In this document: positions 1 to 9,192 of the stretch, piece by piece | How the letters are laid out: every line of letters starts with the position of its first letter | Numbering within the stretch: position 1 is the first letter of the stretch | Assembly: GCA_947259005.1 (NCBI GenBank) | Contig: CAMYKP010000006.1 | Coordinates: forward strand, 434,001 to 498,000 | Source: an uncultured Parasphingopyxis sp. | GTDB lineage: Bacteria; Pseudomonadota; Alphaproteobacteria; Sphingomonadales; Sphingomonadaceae | Reading direction: 5' to 3' | DNA: 64,000 nt | Made by a program: the position numbers and the translations under genes | The notes under the pieces: generated by a model | Databases searched by the model: none | What the model was told of the DNA's origin: nothing | What the model saw: only the letters and a program-made list of their open reading frames with translations

Positions 1-183
1 AGCTCCGATACAACCCATCACCTGGTCGCGCGCCACTTCGACGGCAGCGGCAGCCTCGCGGCCCATTTTATGCGGCGAATGCGGATTGCCGAACTTCTCG
101 CCGAGAAACGGCAGCATCGCTTCTCGCGCTTCGGGGGCGAGCGGCGTGGTCGCCTGATAATCGAGATAGATGGGCGCGCTCAT
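1..183 (-). CDS. Cysteine desulfurase (class V aminotransferase), N-terminal part
   Basis: Partial gene: only the first 61 codons are in the window and the 3' part lies beyond the left edge. The N-terminus reads [10 protein letters not shown] followed by FGNPHSPH, the usual opening of IscS/NifS-type PLP-dependent cysteine desulfurases, which take sulfur from L-cysteine for Fe-S cluster assembly. The ATG overlaps the stop of the upstream aminotransferase as ATGA, so the two are probably translationally coupled. Two class V enzymes side by side fit a SUF-type locus, but no other suf gene is visible, so that context is inferred. The PLP lysine and catalytic cysteine are outside the window. Confidence 0.85.
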   Translation of the reverse strand, partial: MSAPIYLDYQATTPLAPEAREAMLPFLGEKFGNPHSPHKMGREAAAAVEVARDQVMGCIGA

Positions 184-1247
184 GCCGCTGCGCCTTCGCT
201 TGCCAGTCGTTTCCAGACGTCCATGAACCGATAGATATCGGCCCGGCTGGTTTGCGGGCCAAAGCTGACCCGGATGACCTCTGCCGCCTCCTCTTCGCTC
301 CAGCCCATTGCCGTCAGTACATGGCTGGGTTTGAGGCTGCCCGAGGAGCAGGCACTTCCGGCGGATACCGCGATTCCGGCCATGTCAAACTGGATCAGCT
401 GCGCATTCGCGGCAACGCCGGGCATCCGATATGACGCGATGGTCGGTATCCGGTCCGCATCACGCGCGACAACCGTTCCGCCCTCTTGCTCGATCGCCTT
501 GTCCAGGTGCTCGCGCAATTCCGCTGCCCGGCCGAGCCAGCCCGTCGGGGCTTCAAGAGCGGCAGCAAATCCCAATGCGGCGGGGAGATTTTCGGTGCCG
601 GGGCGATAGCCGCGTTCTTGCCCGCCAAGCGCATGGAGCGTCGTGAAATCCTTGACCAGTAGCGCGCCGATCCCCGGTGGGCCGCCAAGCTTGTGCGCAG
701 AGATCGCAATCAAATCGGCATCGGGCAAAGGAAGCTTCCCGGCGGACTGGCTGCAATCGGCGAAGAGCCAGTTGCCGCCGACATGAATGCGCTCGCCAAG
801 ATCGTCGAGATCCTGTTTGACGCCCGTCTCGCTGTTCACCGCCTGAACCGCGACCAGCGCCTGCTCTTCTGAGCCAGACAGCATCCAGTTCAGCTTGCCC
901 CCATCGACATGGCCTTGCGCGTCAACCGGCATGCGTTCCACATCCCCGGCAGCACGAAGTACCGCATCATGTTCCACCGCACTGACAATCAACCTTTCGG
1001 CCTTTGTGCAGGATAGCGCCAGCGCGATGGCTTCGCTCGCGCCGCTGGTGAAAATCACCTCTCCGGACCAGTTCAGTGCAGCCGCAATCCGCTTGCGCGC
1101 CTCTTCCAGAGCAGCCCGCGCACTGCGCCCTTCGCCATGCGGCGAGGAGGGATTTGCCCAGTCCGCAAAAGCCGACTTCATCGCCTCCTGCACTTCAGGC
1201 AGTATCGGCGTGGTTGCCGCATGGTCCAGATAAAGGCGTTTTTTCAA
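180..1247 (-). CDS. Cysteine desulfurase-like class V aminotransferase
   Basis: A 355-residue PLP enzyme predicted to release sulfur from cysteine for Fe-S cluster or thio-cofactor synthesis. It opens with YLDHAATTP. The PLP-binding lysine is near residue 186 in [14 protein letters not shown], and the catalytic cysteine is near residue 300 in [13 protein letters not shown]. It is a little shorter than IscS (about 400 residues). The start appears to be TTG at 1247: an in-frame stop lies eight codons upstream with no ATG or GTG between, and a GAG stands seven bases before the TTG. Its stop overlaps the ATG of a second desulfurase. It is transcribed divergently from an alpha/beta hydrolase across an AT-rich gap. 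The exact sulfur acceptor cannot be read from sequence. Confidence 0.88.
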   Translation of the reverse strand: MKKRLYLDHAATTPILPEVQEAMKSAFADWANPSSPHGEGRSARAALEEARKRIAAALNWSGEVIFTSGASEAIALALSCTKAERLIVSAVEHDAVLRAAGDVERMPVDAQGHVDGGKLNWMLSGSEEQALVAVQAVNSETGVKQDLDDLGERIHVGGNWLFADCSQSAGKLPLPDADLIAISAHKLGGPPGIGALLVKDFTTLHALGGQERGYRPGTENLPAALGFAAALEAPTGWLGRAAELREHLDKAIEQEGGTVVARDADRIPTIASYRMPGVAANAQLIQFDMAGIAVSAGSACSSGSLKPSHVLTAMGWSEEEAAEVIRVSFGPQTSRADIYRFMDVWKRLASEGAAA

Positions 1248-1262
1248 TAACTTACTCGGTTT

Positions 1263-1322
1263 TTGTTGCTAAAAGAGGTGTTAATATTCTATAACCCCTT
1301 CATTGCTTATGTCCGCATAAGC
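1263..1322. promoter_or_regulatory. Divergent promoter region with inverted repeat
   Basis: The 116-bp gap between the divergent desulfurase and hydrolase genes is the most AT-rich stretch nearby. On the plus strand TTGTTG (1263-1268) and TATTCT (1285-1290) are separated by 16 bp and make a plausible sigma70-type promoter for the hydrolase. Just downstream, 1305-1322 is an inverted repeat, GCTTATG-TCCG-CATAAGC, with perfect 7-bp arms and a 4-bp spacer. Its position suggests an operator. The cognate regulator is unknown. Confidence 0.35.
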
Positions 1323-1363
1323 GCGATTCCCGCCCGTTTCCAGCCAAGGGTAACCCTGACACC

Positions 1364-2020
1364 ATGCCTGAAGTCGTATTTACCGGTCCTGACGGCCGCC
1401 TTGAAGGTCGTTTCTCTCCTCCGCCCCGCCCGCGCGCGCCGGTTGCCATGATTCTCCATCCGCACCCCCAAGGTGGCGGCACGATGAACAACGCCATCGT
1501 CCAGGCTCTTTACAAAACTTTTGTGCGACGCGGCTTCGCCACCCTGCGTTTCAACTTTCGCGGTGTCGGCAAAAGCCAGGGCGAATTCGACAATGGCGTG
1601 GGTGAACTTTCCGATGCTGCTGCGGCGCTCGACTGGATTCAGACATTTCACCCCGAAGCCGAAACCACATGGGTCGCCGGCTTTTCTTTTGGCTCGCTGA
1701 TCGGCATGCAGCTACTGATGCGCCGCCCCGAAATTCGCGGCTTCATCACCATCGCACCGCCCGCGAACATGTATGATTTCAGTTTCCTTGCTCCCTGCCC
1801 CGCTTCAGGCGTGATCATCCAGGGCGATGCCGACGAAGTCGCAACGCCATCCGGCACGCAAAAGCTGGTCGACAAGCTGCGCACGCAGAAGCACATTACG
1901 ATCCAGCATGACGTGATCCCCGGTGCCAACCACTTCTTCGAACGCGAAATGAACCCGCTGATGAAGTCGGTCGACGACTATCTGGACATGCGGCTCGATC
2001 CGGACTGCCCGATCAAGTAG
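1364..2020 (+). CDS. Alpha/beta hydrolase
   Basis: A 218-residue cytoplasmic alpha/beta hydrolase of the short dienelactone-hydrolase-like type. The nucleophile elbow is GFSFG with Ser near residue 108. The acid is probably the Asp pair in GDADE (about 155-157), and the catalytic His is near residue 190 in GANHFF. An oxyanion segment HPHPQGGGTMNN near residue 32 is typical of this family. There is no signal peptide. It sits divergent to the cysteine desulfurase pair and overlaps a small membrane-protein gene tail to tail by 8 bp. The substrate is unknown. The start ATG follows AGGGTAACCCT, which provides a purine-rich ribosome site. Confidence 0.88.
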   Translation: MPEVVFTGPDGRLEGRFSPPPRPRAPVAMILHPHPQGGGTMNNAIVQALYKTFVRRGFATLRFNFRGVGKSQGEFDNGVGELSDAAAALDWIQTFHPEAETTWVAGFSFGSLIGMQLLMRRPEIRGFITIAPPANMYDFSFLAPCPASGVIIQGDADEVATPSGTQKLVDKLRTQKHITIQHDVIPGANHFFEREMNPLMKSVDDYLDMRLDPDCPIK

Positions 2021-2192
2021 GATTAGGCACAGTCCAGATCAGCACATTGGCGAGAATGACGACGGCAGCTGCGAGCATCAACAGCCCGCGCTGCTTCTCG
2101 CCGCGCTTCGCCCAGAGATAAATACCGCCCGCGCCCAGCGCAAAAACGGCAAACATGGCAATCGTCAGGGCGATATTGGCAGCAAGCAGCAT
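2013..2192 (-). CDS. Small two-helix membrane protein
   Basis: A 59-residue reading frame. The predicted protein starts MLLAANIALTIAMFAVFALG, continues through a charged turn WAKRGEKQRG, and has a second hydrophobic stretch LLMLAAAVVILANVLIW, so it looks like a helical hairpin in the inner membrane. It begins nine bases after the threonine dehydratase stop with GGATAA as a ribosome site, so it is probably co-transcribed. The 3' end overlaps the convergent hydrolase gene by 8 bp. I recognise no family. The clear membrane topology and tight operon spacing make it more likely a real gene than chance. Confidence 0.65.
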   Translation of the reverse strand: MLLAANIALTIAMFAVFALGAGGIYLWAKRGEKQRGLLMLAAAVVILANVLIWTVPNPT

Positions 2193-2201
2193 GCGGTTAT
2201 C

Positions 2202-3170
2202 CTAGCCCTGGATGATCTCGGCGAAAACCGCCGGATCAACATTGCCACCCGACAGCGTGACCATCGTGCGGCCCTTGGGCTTGGCCTTACCTGAGAGGAC
2301 AGCAGCCAGCGCCACCGCACCACCCGGTTCGACGACCAGCTGCAACCGCGAATAAGCGACCCGCATGGCGTGGGCGACTTCATCCTCGCTCACCGCAACG
2401 CCAGTCGCGCCATGGGCTTTGAGGATATCGAAAGTGATCCGCGCAACCTTGATTGTCTGGAGTGCATCGCAGCGGGTATCTGGCGGGTTGGGGCCAACCG
2501 ACTCGATCGCACCATTGGCGAGAGAGCGGGCCATATCGTCCCAGCCTTCCGGCTCCGCAATCGTAACCTGCGCATTGGGAAGTACGAGCGCTGCACCTGC
2601 AGACAAGCCTCCGCCTCCGCAACAGGTGACAACGCTCTCCGGCTGGCCTCCGGCTAGTGCCTCCATTTGTTCTGCCGCTTCCAAAGTCGCCGTACCCTGC
2701 CCTTCGACAACCCAGGGATCATCAAAGCTGGGTACCACTATCGCGCCGCGTGCTTCAGCCTCCCGCGCCGCCAGTTCCTCACGGCCTTCGCTCATGCGGT
2801 CATAGGTGATGATCTCCGCACCGAGTGCCCTGGTAGCATCCAGTTTCGTTTGGGGCGCATCGGCAGGCATTATGATCAATGCAGGCATACCGAGGCGCTT
2901 TGCGGCCCAGGCCACACCCTGTGCATGGTTACCCGAAGAAAAGGCGACCACTCCTGTTTTCCGCTGCTCTTCACTCATCGCAGCAAGGCGATGATAGCCG
3001 CCGCGCAGCTTGAAAGCACCGATTGGCTGGAGGTTTTCGCACTTCAGCCAGATCTGGCCATGCTCCGTTTCGAAAGGGATCAGCGGGGTTGGCGGAACGA
3101 TGGCCCGGATGCGTTCGGCGGCTTCCTTGATACCCGCGAGTGTCGGGGTGCGTGATTCTGTGTCCTGCAT
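2202..3170 (-). CDS. Threonine/serine dehydratase (PLP fold type II)
   Basis: A 322-residue PLP enzyme that deaminates threonine to 2-oxobutanoate, or serine to pyruvate. The Schiff-base lysine is near residue 54 in GAFKLRGG, a substrate loop SSGNHAQG is near 78-85, and the phosphate-binding glycine loop CCGGGGLSAG is near 182-191. There is no C-terminal ACT regulatory domain, so it resembles the short catabolic type (TdcB) or a serine racemase-like dehydratase rather than feedback-inhibited IlvA. It is followed after nine bases by a small membrane protein. The choice between threonine and serine as the main substrate cannot be settled from sequence. Confidence 0.88.
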   Translation of the reverse strand: MQDTESRTPTLAGIKEAAERIRAIVPPTPLIPFETEHGQIWLKCENLQPIGAFKLRGGYHRLAAMSEEQRKTGVVAFSSGNHAQGVAWAAKRLGMPALIIMPADAPQTKLDATRALGAEIITYDRMSEGREELAAREAEARGAIVVPSFDDPWVVEGQGTATLEAAEQMEALAGGQPESVVTCCGGGGLSAGAALVLPNAQVTIAEPEGWDDMARSLANGAIESVGPNPPDTRCDALQTIKVARITFDILKAHGATGVAVSEDEVAHAMRVAYSRLQLVVEPGGAVALAAVLSGKAKPKGRTMVTLSGGNVDPAVFAEIIQG

Positions 3171-3275
3171 GATCTCCGGCTAACGCGCACTTTGGTCCAC
3201 TGCAAGCAGGCCCGTTGCATTTGACAACTTTTCTGCGCTGTTCCAGTCTTGGTACATAAAAAGAAGGGGAGCGAT

Positions 3276-3707
3276 ATGAACAGTCAAATACTCGCGCCGG
3301 CGGCGGTTCTCGTCGTCTGGACGCTTTTCATACTTTTCTGGATGGCGGCAACCCGCTTTCCAGCAATGGCCAAAGCCGGACTCGACCTTGGCGAACGACC
3401 GGGCGGGCGTGGCCAGGATCTCGAAGGTGTGCTGCCTGACCGGGTCAACTGGAAATCCCATAATTACACACATCTCCTCGAACAGCCGACGCTCTTTTAT
3501 GCGACTGTCTTTATCGTCGCGCTGACCGGCTCAGGTGATGCCTGGATCAATGTGTGGCTGGCCTGGGCCTATGTCGGGCTGCGTATCGTGCACAGCCTCA
3601 TCCAGACGCTCTGGAACAACGTGATGGTGCGCTTCTCGGTCTTCCTTCTGTCGACCCTCTGCCTGCTGGCGCTGGCCATCCACGCACTGCTTGCCGCCTG
3701 TTACTGA
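3276..3707 (+). CDS. MAPEG family membrane protein, copy 1
   Basis: A 143-residue integral membrane protein with four predicted helices and the MAPEG signature around HNYTHLLEQPTLFYA and AWAYVGLRIVHSL. MAPEG proteins include glutathione-dependent transferases and peroxidases acting on hydrophobic substrates; bacterial members are mostly uncharacterised. The ATG at 3276 is preferred over an upstream TTG because AAGGGGAG lies five bases before it. A paralogue follows 17 bp downstream, so the two form a tandem duplication and likely an operon. Confidence 0.88.
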   Translation: MNSQILAPAAVLVVWTLFILFWMAATRFPAMAKAGLDLGERPGGRGQDLEGVLPDRVNWKSHNYTHLLEQPTLFYATVFIVALTGSGDAWINVWLAWAYVGLRIVHSLIQTLWNNVMVRFSVFLLSTLCLLALAIHALLAACY

Positions 3708-3724
3708 TCGAAAAGGAATAGCAC

Positions 3725-4153
3725 ATGGAACATAGCGCAATTCTCCAGCCCGTAATCGCACTCGTCCTCTGGACGATGATCATGTGGCTCTGGATGTATG
3801 TCACACGCATTCCGGCGATGAACAAAGCGGAAATCGATACGGCTAATCTGGTCGGCGGCAAGGGTGCCGATCTCGACGCGATCCTGCCGGCCAATGTGCA
3901 ATGGAAAGCTCATAATTATAACCATCTGCTGACCGAGCCGACGCTATTCTATGCCGTGGCCCTGACACTGGCCATGATCGGCGCCGGTGCGGGACTGAAC
4001 GCAACACTGGCATGGGCCTATGTTGGCATCCGTGTTCTGCACAGCCTCGTGCAAGCGACGATCAATCGGGTGATGATCCGATTCATGCTGTTCGCTCTGT
4101 CGAGCGTCGTGCTGATCTGGCTGGCGATCAATGCGGCGTTAATCCTCTTCTAG
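3725..4153 (+). CDS. MAPEG family membrane protein, copy 2
   Basis: A 142-residue paralogue of the gene just upstream, with the same four-helix plan and matching blocks HNYNHLLTEPTLFYA and AWAYVGIRVLHSL. AAGGAA stands before the ATG. The two copies are clearly homologous along their whole length but have diverged, so the duplication is not recent. MAPEG proteins are commonly trimeric; the two could form a mixed complex, which is an inference. It ends nine bases from the convergent nnr gene. Confidence 0.87.
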   Translation: MEHSAILQPVIALVLWTMIMWLWMYVTRIPAMNKAEIDTANLVGGKGADLDAILPANVQWKAHNYNHLLTEPTLFYAVALTLAMIGAGAGLNATLAWAYVGIRVLHSLVQATINRVMIRFMLFALSSVVLIWLAINAALILF

Positions 4154-4162
4154 AGGAGACCC

Positions 4163-5557
4163 CTAAAGGCAGGCGGCGAGCGCGCCGGGCATTGCGTCGA
4201 CAAGATCGTCCGCGATCAGAAACGGCCCTGCCCGCCTCGCCGCCTCGCCATGCAGCCACACCGCTTCGCAGGCAGCCGTGAACGCATCGCCGGTCGCTGC
4301 ATAACGCGCGGCAACTATTCCGGTAAGTACGTCGCCGGTCCCTGCGCTCGCGAGCCAACTCGGCGCAGGTTGCGCAATAGCAGCGCGGCCGTCTGGCGCA
4401 GCAATCACGGTGTCACCACCCTTATAGATCACGACCGAGTCTGACCGCACAGCCGCGTCACGCGTGCGATCGACCTTGCTACCCTCCCCCTCGCCGAACA
4501 GCCGGACAAATTCGCCTGCATGGGGAGTCAAAATCGGCGACGCCTCCTGATCCCTCACAGCGCCAAGGCCGCTATCGGCAAGCAGGTTCAATGCATCAGC
4601 GTCGATTACCAATCTGTGCCCGGCCATCAACGCGCGCTCGAAGCGACGCCTTCCCTCCTCCTGAACCCCAAGACCCGGGCCGATTACGACTACCGATATT
4701 CTCGGATCGTCGAGATGGTGCGCAAGTGCTTCGGCATCCTCTGTCGGCTTGTGGACGAGTGCATGCGGCACTGTGACCGCTTCCCCTGCAAGCGCGACAT
4801 AGCCGGCACCCGCACGCATCGCTGCCATTGCGGTCAGGGCCGCCGCACCGGCCATCTCTCCGGCAGCAACCAGCACATAACCGCGCGAATATTTGTAATC
4901 GTCCGGTGTCGGTGTCGCCAGTGTAGGTCGACCAAGCGCGTGCAAACTGCTGGTCACCGCGATACCGATATCACCGGGCATGATCCGGCCCATAAAGCGC
5001 GCCGCAGGCTGCAGCAGATGAGCAGGCTTGAGCGCCCCCAGCGCCACCGTCACATCGAATGCGGGCACCGGAGACAGAAGCGCTCCACTGTCGGTTGCAA
5101 TCCCGCTCGGCAGGTCGACCGCGATGCTGTACCGCGCTCTGCCCACATGATCGGCGAGAGCCTTGGAGAGCGGCTGACTCAGCGGCCGGACCAATCCCGT
5201 GCCGAACAGAGCGTCGACTACCAACGGGGCGCTCTTCGCTCCCGCGATTGGTTCGACCGGCCCTTTCCAGCGTTCCCGAGCCGCTTTGGCGACCTCTGTT
5301 CCGGGATCGGCAAGCGCCGCAACCCGCACGTCGCACCCGCGCTCTGCCAGCAACCGCGCGACAACATAGCCGTCACCGCCATTATTGCCGGGGCCACACA
5401 AAATGAGCGTTTCACTTTTGCCGGTCATCCGCCAGGCAATATCGGCAACTGCCTTGCCCGCCCGATCCATCAGTTCCCCTACCCAAACGCCGCCCTTCAT
5501 CGCAGCATCTTCTGCCGCGACCATCTCTTCAGCGGTGAGGATCGGGTGAGACGTCAC
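4163..5557 (-). CDS. nnr: Bifunctional NAD(P)H-hydrate repair enzyme
   Basis: A 464-residue fusion of an N-terminal YjeF epimerase domain and a C-terminal ADP-dependent dehydratase of the ribokinase fold. Together they epimerise and dehydrate damaged NAD(P)H hydrates. The epimerase glycine-rich motif GPGNNGGDGYV is near residues 55-65 and the GTG in ALFGTGLVRP follows. The dehydratase shows TPHAGEF and the nucleotide-binding SAGTGDVLTG near residue 400. The start is GTG at 5557, overlapping the stop of the upstream lipoprotein gene as GTGA, which suggests coupling. Confidence 0.93.
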   Translation of the reverse strand: MTSHPILTAEEMVAAEDAAMKGGVWVGELMDRAGKAVADIAWRMTGKSETLILCGPGNNGGDGYVVARLLAERGCDVRVAALADPGTEVAKAARERWKGPVEPIAGAKSAPLVVDALFGTGLVRPLSQPLSKALADHVGRARYSIAVDLPSGIATDSGALLSPVPAFDVTVALGALKPAHLLQPAARFMGRIMPGDIGIAVTSSLHALGRPTLATPTPDDYKYSRGYVLVAAGEMAGAAALTAMAAMRAGAGYVALAGEAVTVPHALVHKPTEDAEALAHHLDDPRISVVVIGPGLGVQEEGRRRFERALMAGHRLVIDADALNLLADSGLGAVRDQEASPILTPHAGEFVRLFGEGEGSKVDRTRDAAVRSDSVVIYKGGDTVIAAPDGRAAIAQPAPSWLASAGTGDVLTGIVAARYAATGDAFTAACEAVWLHGEAARRAGPFLIADDLVDAMPGALAACL

Positions 5558-5955
5558 CGGACAGTCGCCGGAAGACGGTAGCGATCCAGGGCTATCGAAA
5601 CTTCGATTTCGCGCTCGGAAACGGGATCGACTACCGCAGGTTCTGCGCCGTCAGCCGCAATCAGGCCGCGCCCGTCATCGGTGACAAGCAATCGACGAAA
5701 CCCGCCATCGGGATGCCGCATCGTCAGCACGACGCCATCATTGCCCTGTGTCTGTTCGATCTGGCAATCGGGTCGGAAATTCGGAGCACCGCCAAGCGCA
5801 CAATAGATCATCCCGCTTTCCGCAAGGTCGGCCCGCGCCTGTGCCTCCGCTTCAATCAGCGGATCCGGCTCTGACTGTGCTTCACCATCGCTGCTGCCGC
5901 ACGCAGTTACCGGCAGAAGCACAATGAGGGCGAGAATGGCAGTGCGATGATCCAT
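5554..5955 (-). CDS. Small predicted lipoprotein
   Basis: A 133-residue protein with a lipoprotein signal: a hydrophobic stretch AILALIVLLPVTAC ending in a lipobox with Cys at residue 19, then an acidic linker GSSDGEAQSEPD. The mature part has two further cysteines (about residues 52 and 64) that could form a disulfide. I recognise no family. It overlaps the nnr start by four bases and is probably co-transcribed with it. Confidence 0.72.
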   Translation of the reverse strand: MDHRTAILALIVLLPVTACGSSDGEAQSEPDPLIEAEAQARADLAESGMIYCALGGAPNFRPDCQIEQTQGNDGVVLTMRHPDGGFRRLLVTDDGRGLIAADGAEPAVVDPVSEREIEVSIALDRYRLPATVR

Positions 5956-6022
5956 GCCGAATGATTATCGACATAAATTGGGCTTGTCGAAGCCTGATCG
6001 CTATCCGGCTTTGGTTAAGCGC

Positions 6023-6541
6023 CTATTCGGCGATCCGCACATACTGATAATCAAAGATTGTAGACCAGCTTTCTCCGCCATCCCGGGATATTTCGAGTAT
6101 GCGGCGGGAACGGTCGGCCGAATCGCGGTTCAGCGTCATCCGAAATTCCACATCCTGTCCATTTTGAAGGGTCGTGTTTGCACCCATGGCCACAGGCCAC
6201 TGACCGGATTCCGATCGGGGAATAAATTCGCGAGTCATGCCAGTGGGGTCGACAAATAACTGCGTCCAGCCGCCATTTCGTTCCGCATTCTCGAACCACA
6301 GGGCCTGCGGTTCTCGATCGCCAATGCTTCGCTGTTCGAAAAGCATGGCACCGGGAAACTGACTAACGATGTCGCTGGTGCCGACCGGATGGCCCGAAGG
6401 ATCTTCGATCCGCCACTGACCTTCGAGAAAATCCAATCCGGACGCTTCTTGCGCCTGAACGGGTGCGGCCAAACCAGCCAGCACCAGCCAAAACCATAAT
6501 TTTGAGCTGTTCCGACGCGCGATCTTTTTCGTTCCTGCCAT
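6023..6541 (-). CDS. Exported protein of unknown function
   Basis: A 172-residue protein with a signal peptide (basic start MAGTKKIARR, hydrophobic core WFWLVLAGLAAP, likely cleavage after VQAQ). The mature start LDFLEGQWRIED, with alternating beta-rich segments, resembles small exported DUF1579-like or lipocalin-like proteins, but the match is weak. It stands alone between ilvD and the lipoprotein gene, in the same direction as both. Confidence 0.68.
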   Translation of the reverse strand: MAGTKKIARRNSSKLWFWLVLAGLAAPVQAQEASGLDFLEGQWRIEDPSGHPVGTSDIVSQFPGAMLFEQRSIGDREPQALWFENAERNGGWTQLFVDPTGMTREFIPRSESGQWPVAMGANTTLQNGQDVEFRMTLNRDSADRSRRILEISRDGGESWSTIFDYQYVRIAE

Positions 6542-6660
6542 TTGCCAACTTCGTTATTCGGTCGGGCAGCATATTCGAACCAGACCCGCGATCAGGTGCC
6601 ATTCGACCAAGGGCAAGGGAAGTTCGACCGATGCGCTAAGCTAACAATGGCCCATGACCG

Positions 6661-8382
6661 TTAAATATCGGCATAGACATGGGTTTCCGCTTTCGCGCCG
6701 GGATGGGTCAAAGCACCGGTCCGCGCCGGGCCGACATTCTGTGCATAGCGCCAAAGCGTGCCTGATTGATGATCATTCTGGCGCGGCGTCCAGACTGTAC
6801 GGCGCTGTTCCAGAATGGCTGCGTCGACATCGAGATCGATTGTCCCGGCTTCGGCATCGATGCTGATCTGGTCACCATCCTCGACAAGCGCGATCGGGCC
6901 TCCGTCCGCCGCTTCCGGTCCGACATGACCAATGCAGAAACCGCGCGTCGCACCGGAAAAACGACCATCAGTAATGAGTGCCACTTTCTCGCCCATCCCC
7001 TGTCCATAGAGCGCAGCCGTCGTCGACAGCATCTCGCGCATGCCCGGACCGCCCTTGGGGCCTTCATAACGAATGATGATGACCGATCCTTCGGCGATAT
7101 CGCGCTGCTCGACCGCGTGGAAACACTCTTCTTCGCTGTCAAAGCATCGGGCGGTGCCCGTGAACTGTAACCGCTCCATCCCGGCAACCTTCACGATAGC
7201 ACCATCGGGTGCGAGCGAACCTTTCAAACCGACAACCCCGCCTGTCGGTGTAATCGGCGTGTCGACCGCATAGATGACCTTCTGATCCGGATTCCATGTA
7301 ACCTCGTCGATATTCTCGCCGAGCGTTTTCCCGGTCACGGTCATGCAGTTGCCGTCGAGCAGCCCATCGGCGAGCAAGGTCTTCATCAGCATATAGACAC
7401 CGCCCGCTTCATACATATCCTTGGCGACATATTTCCCGCCCGGTTTCAGGTCGGCAAGATAAGGCGTCGATTTGAAAGTTTCGGCAACATCGAACAAATC
7501 GAACTCGATTCCTGCCTCGCTCGCCATCGCCGGTAGGTGCAAGGCAGCGTTGGTCGAACCGCCGGTCGCGGCGACAACCCGAGCGGCATTCTGGAAGGCA
7601 GCCTTGGTGCACAGGTCGCGCGGCCGGATATTGCGGGCGAGCAACTCCATCACCTGTTCGCCGGCGTGACGCGCGATATCGTCGTTCGATTCATATGGCG
7701 CGGGCACCATATTGCTGTTCGGCAGAGACAGTCCGATCGCTTCACCGACACAGGCCATGGTATTGGCAGTAAATTGTCCGCCGCAGGCTCCATGGCCCGG
7801 GCATGCCACCTTCTCCAACTCGATAAGTTCCTGCAATGGACAGGCATCGGCCTCATATTGCCCCACCTTTTCGAACACATCGACGACGGTCACATCTTTG
7901 TCATGGAAGCGACCGGGCAGGATCGAACCCCCATAGACGAAGATGGAAGGCACATTGAGCCGCAGCATCGCCATCATCATGCCGGGAAGGGATTTGTCAC
8001 ATCCGGCAAAGCCGACCAGCGCATCATAACAATGGCCGCGCACCGATAGTTCAACCGAATCCGCAATAACCTCACGGCTAACGAGCGAGCTTTTCATTCC
8101 CTGATGGCCCATTGCGATACCATCCGTCACCGTAATCGTGTTGAACCGGCGCGGCAGCCCGCCCCCTTCAATCACGCCCTCGCGACAGATATTCGCCTGA
8201 TGATCGAGCCGGGTGTTGCACGGCGCGCTGTCATTACCTGCACTGGCGACGGCGACGAACGGACGCTCAATCTCTTCCTCGCTCATCCCCATTGCATAAT
8301 AATAGCTGCGATGCGGCGCGCGCGAGGGACCGACAGAGACGTGACGGCTCGGCAATTGCGATTTATCAAAACGGTTAGACAC
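6661..8382 (-). CDS. ilvD: Dihydroxy-acid dehydratase
   Basis: A 573-residue IlvD/Edd-family Fe-S dehydratase, which makes 2-oxo acids in valine, isoleucine and pantothenate synthesis. Three candidate cluster cysteines are visible: Cys55 in SAPCNT, Cys128 in [11 protein letters not shown] and Cys200 in [14 protein letters not shown]. This pattern is shared by the family, including sugar-acid dehydratases, so arabonate or xylonate dehydratase is an alternative. Length and the absence of sugar genes nearby favour IlvD. The start is GTG at 8382 with AGGGA six bases before it. It lies 20 bp downstream of the N-formylglutamate amidohydrolase-like gene and is probably in the same transcript. Confidence 0.9.
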   Translation of the reverse strand: MSNRFDKSQLPSRHVSVGPSRAPHRSYYYAMGMSEEEIERPFVAVASAGNDSAPCNTRLDHQANICREGVIEGGGLPRRFNTITVTDGIAMGHQGMKSSLVSREVIADSVELSVRGHCYDALVGFAGCDKSLPGMMMAMLRLNVPSIFVYGGSILPGRFHDKDVTVVDVFEKVGQYEADACPLQELIELEKVACPGHGACGGQFTANTMACVGEAIGLSLPNSNMVPAPYESNDDIARHAGEQVMELLARNIRPRDLCTKAAFQNAARVVAATGGSTNAALHLPAMASEAGIEFDLFDVAETFKSTPYLADLKPGGKYVAKDMYEAGGVYMLMKTLLADGLLDGNCMTVTGKTLGENIDEVTWNPDQKVIYAVDTPITPTGGVVGLKGSLAPDGAIVKVAGMERLQFTGTARCFDSEEECFHAVEQRDIAEGSVIIIRYEGPKGGPGMREMLSTTAALYGQGMGEKVALITDGRFSGATRGFCIGHVGPEAADGGPIALVEDGDQISIDAEAGTIDLDVDAAILEQRRTVWTPRQNDHQSGTLWRYAQNVGPARTGALTHPGAKAETHVYADI

Positions 8383-8402
8383 AGTGATTCCCTATAAATT
8401 TG

Positions 8403-9131
8403 CTAGCTGAGCGCATCCCGGGTTTCTGCGATTACCGGGACGAGCAATTCGGCCCAGTTCCTTGCGCCTTCTTCGTCCGCGATCAAGTCATTACGCACCT
8501 CTATCGCCAGATAGGGCAATCCGCGTGATTCAGCATGCAGGTTCATCGTCGCGTTCAGTTCCAGCCCCGAATAGGGTTCATTGTCCCCGACATCGAGACC
8601 CAACGCCTGGAGCTTGGGAATTGCGATGCGCGGTGCGCGGTCATCCTGATTGTAAAGAATTCCAGCATGCCATGGCCGCGCTTCGTCGCTGCGGGTTTCG
8701 AGTTGGGGCGTAAAGCTGTGCAGGGTGAACAGCATCCGTGGTGCAAACGCATCAATCATGGCCGATGCCCGGCCATGATAGGGATGCCAGAATCGATCCA
8801 TACGGGCCGCACGGGCCACTTCATCAAGAGCAGCATTGGCGGGTACGTGATGCCCATCGCTATGAACCGGCGTTGCTGCCGGATTGTCATGCTCCCGGTG
8901 CAGATCGACGACGAGCCGGGAAATATTCGCGAGAATTGCCGGGCAACCCAGCGCCTCTGCCACCAATTCTGAGAGTCGGCCGACCCCGATGTCGACAGCA
9001 ACATGCTTGTCGAGAATGGAAGGGTGCACGCCGAGATCGATATCCTCCGGCACCCGGTTGGACGCGTGATCGGCTATCAACATCAGGCCGGCGGTATGGT
9101 CGCCGTCAATTTCGCGGTAAACATCCTGCAT
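8403..9131 (-). CDS. N-formylglutamate amidohydrolase family protein
   Basis: About 242 residues from ATG at 9131. The N-terminal LMLIADHASNRVPEDI and the later VVDLHREHDNP, LFTLHSFTP and YSGLELNATMNLHA blocks match the N-formylglutamate amidohydrolase (HutG-like) family, which shares the zinc-carboxypeptidase fold. The His/Glu residues in DHASN and HSFTP are likely metal ligands. No other hut genes are nearby, so a role in histidine degradation is not supported by context. The ATG is preferred over the longer upstream frame, whose extra 57 residues do not look like the family and would run into the divergent DUF885 gene. Confidence 0.85.
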   Translation of the reverse strand: MQDVYREIDGDHTAGLMLIADHASNRVPEDIDLGVHPSILDKHVAVDIGVGRLSELVAEALGCPAILANISRLVVDLHREHDNPAATPVHSDGHHVPANAALDEVARAARMDRFWHPYHGRASAMIDAFAPRMLFTLHSFTPQLETRSDEARPWHAGILYNQDDRAPRIAIPKLQALGLDVGDNEPYSGLELNATMNLHAESRGLPYLAIEVRNDLIADEEGARNWAELLVPVIAETRDALS

Positions 9132-9192
9132 TGCGCCTAGTTGCCGTCCCGCGTCCGCTATGTCACCACCAAAGACAATCAGGAGGTCGCAA

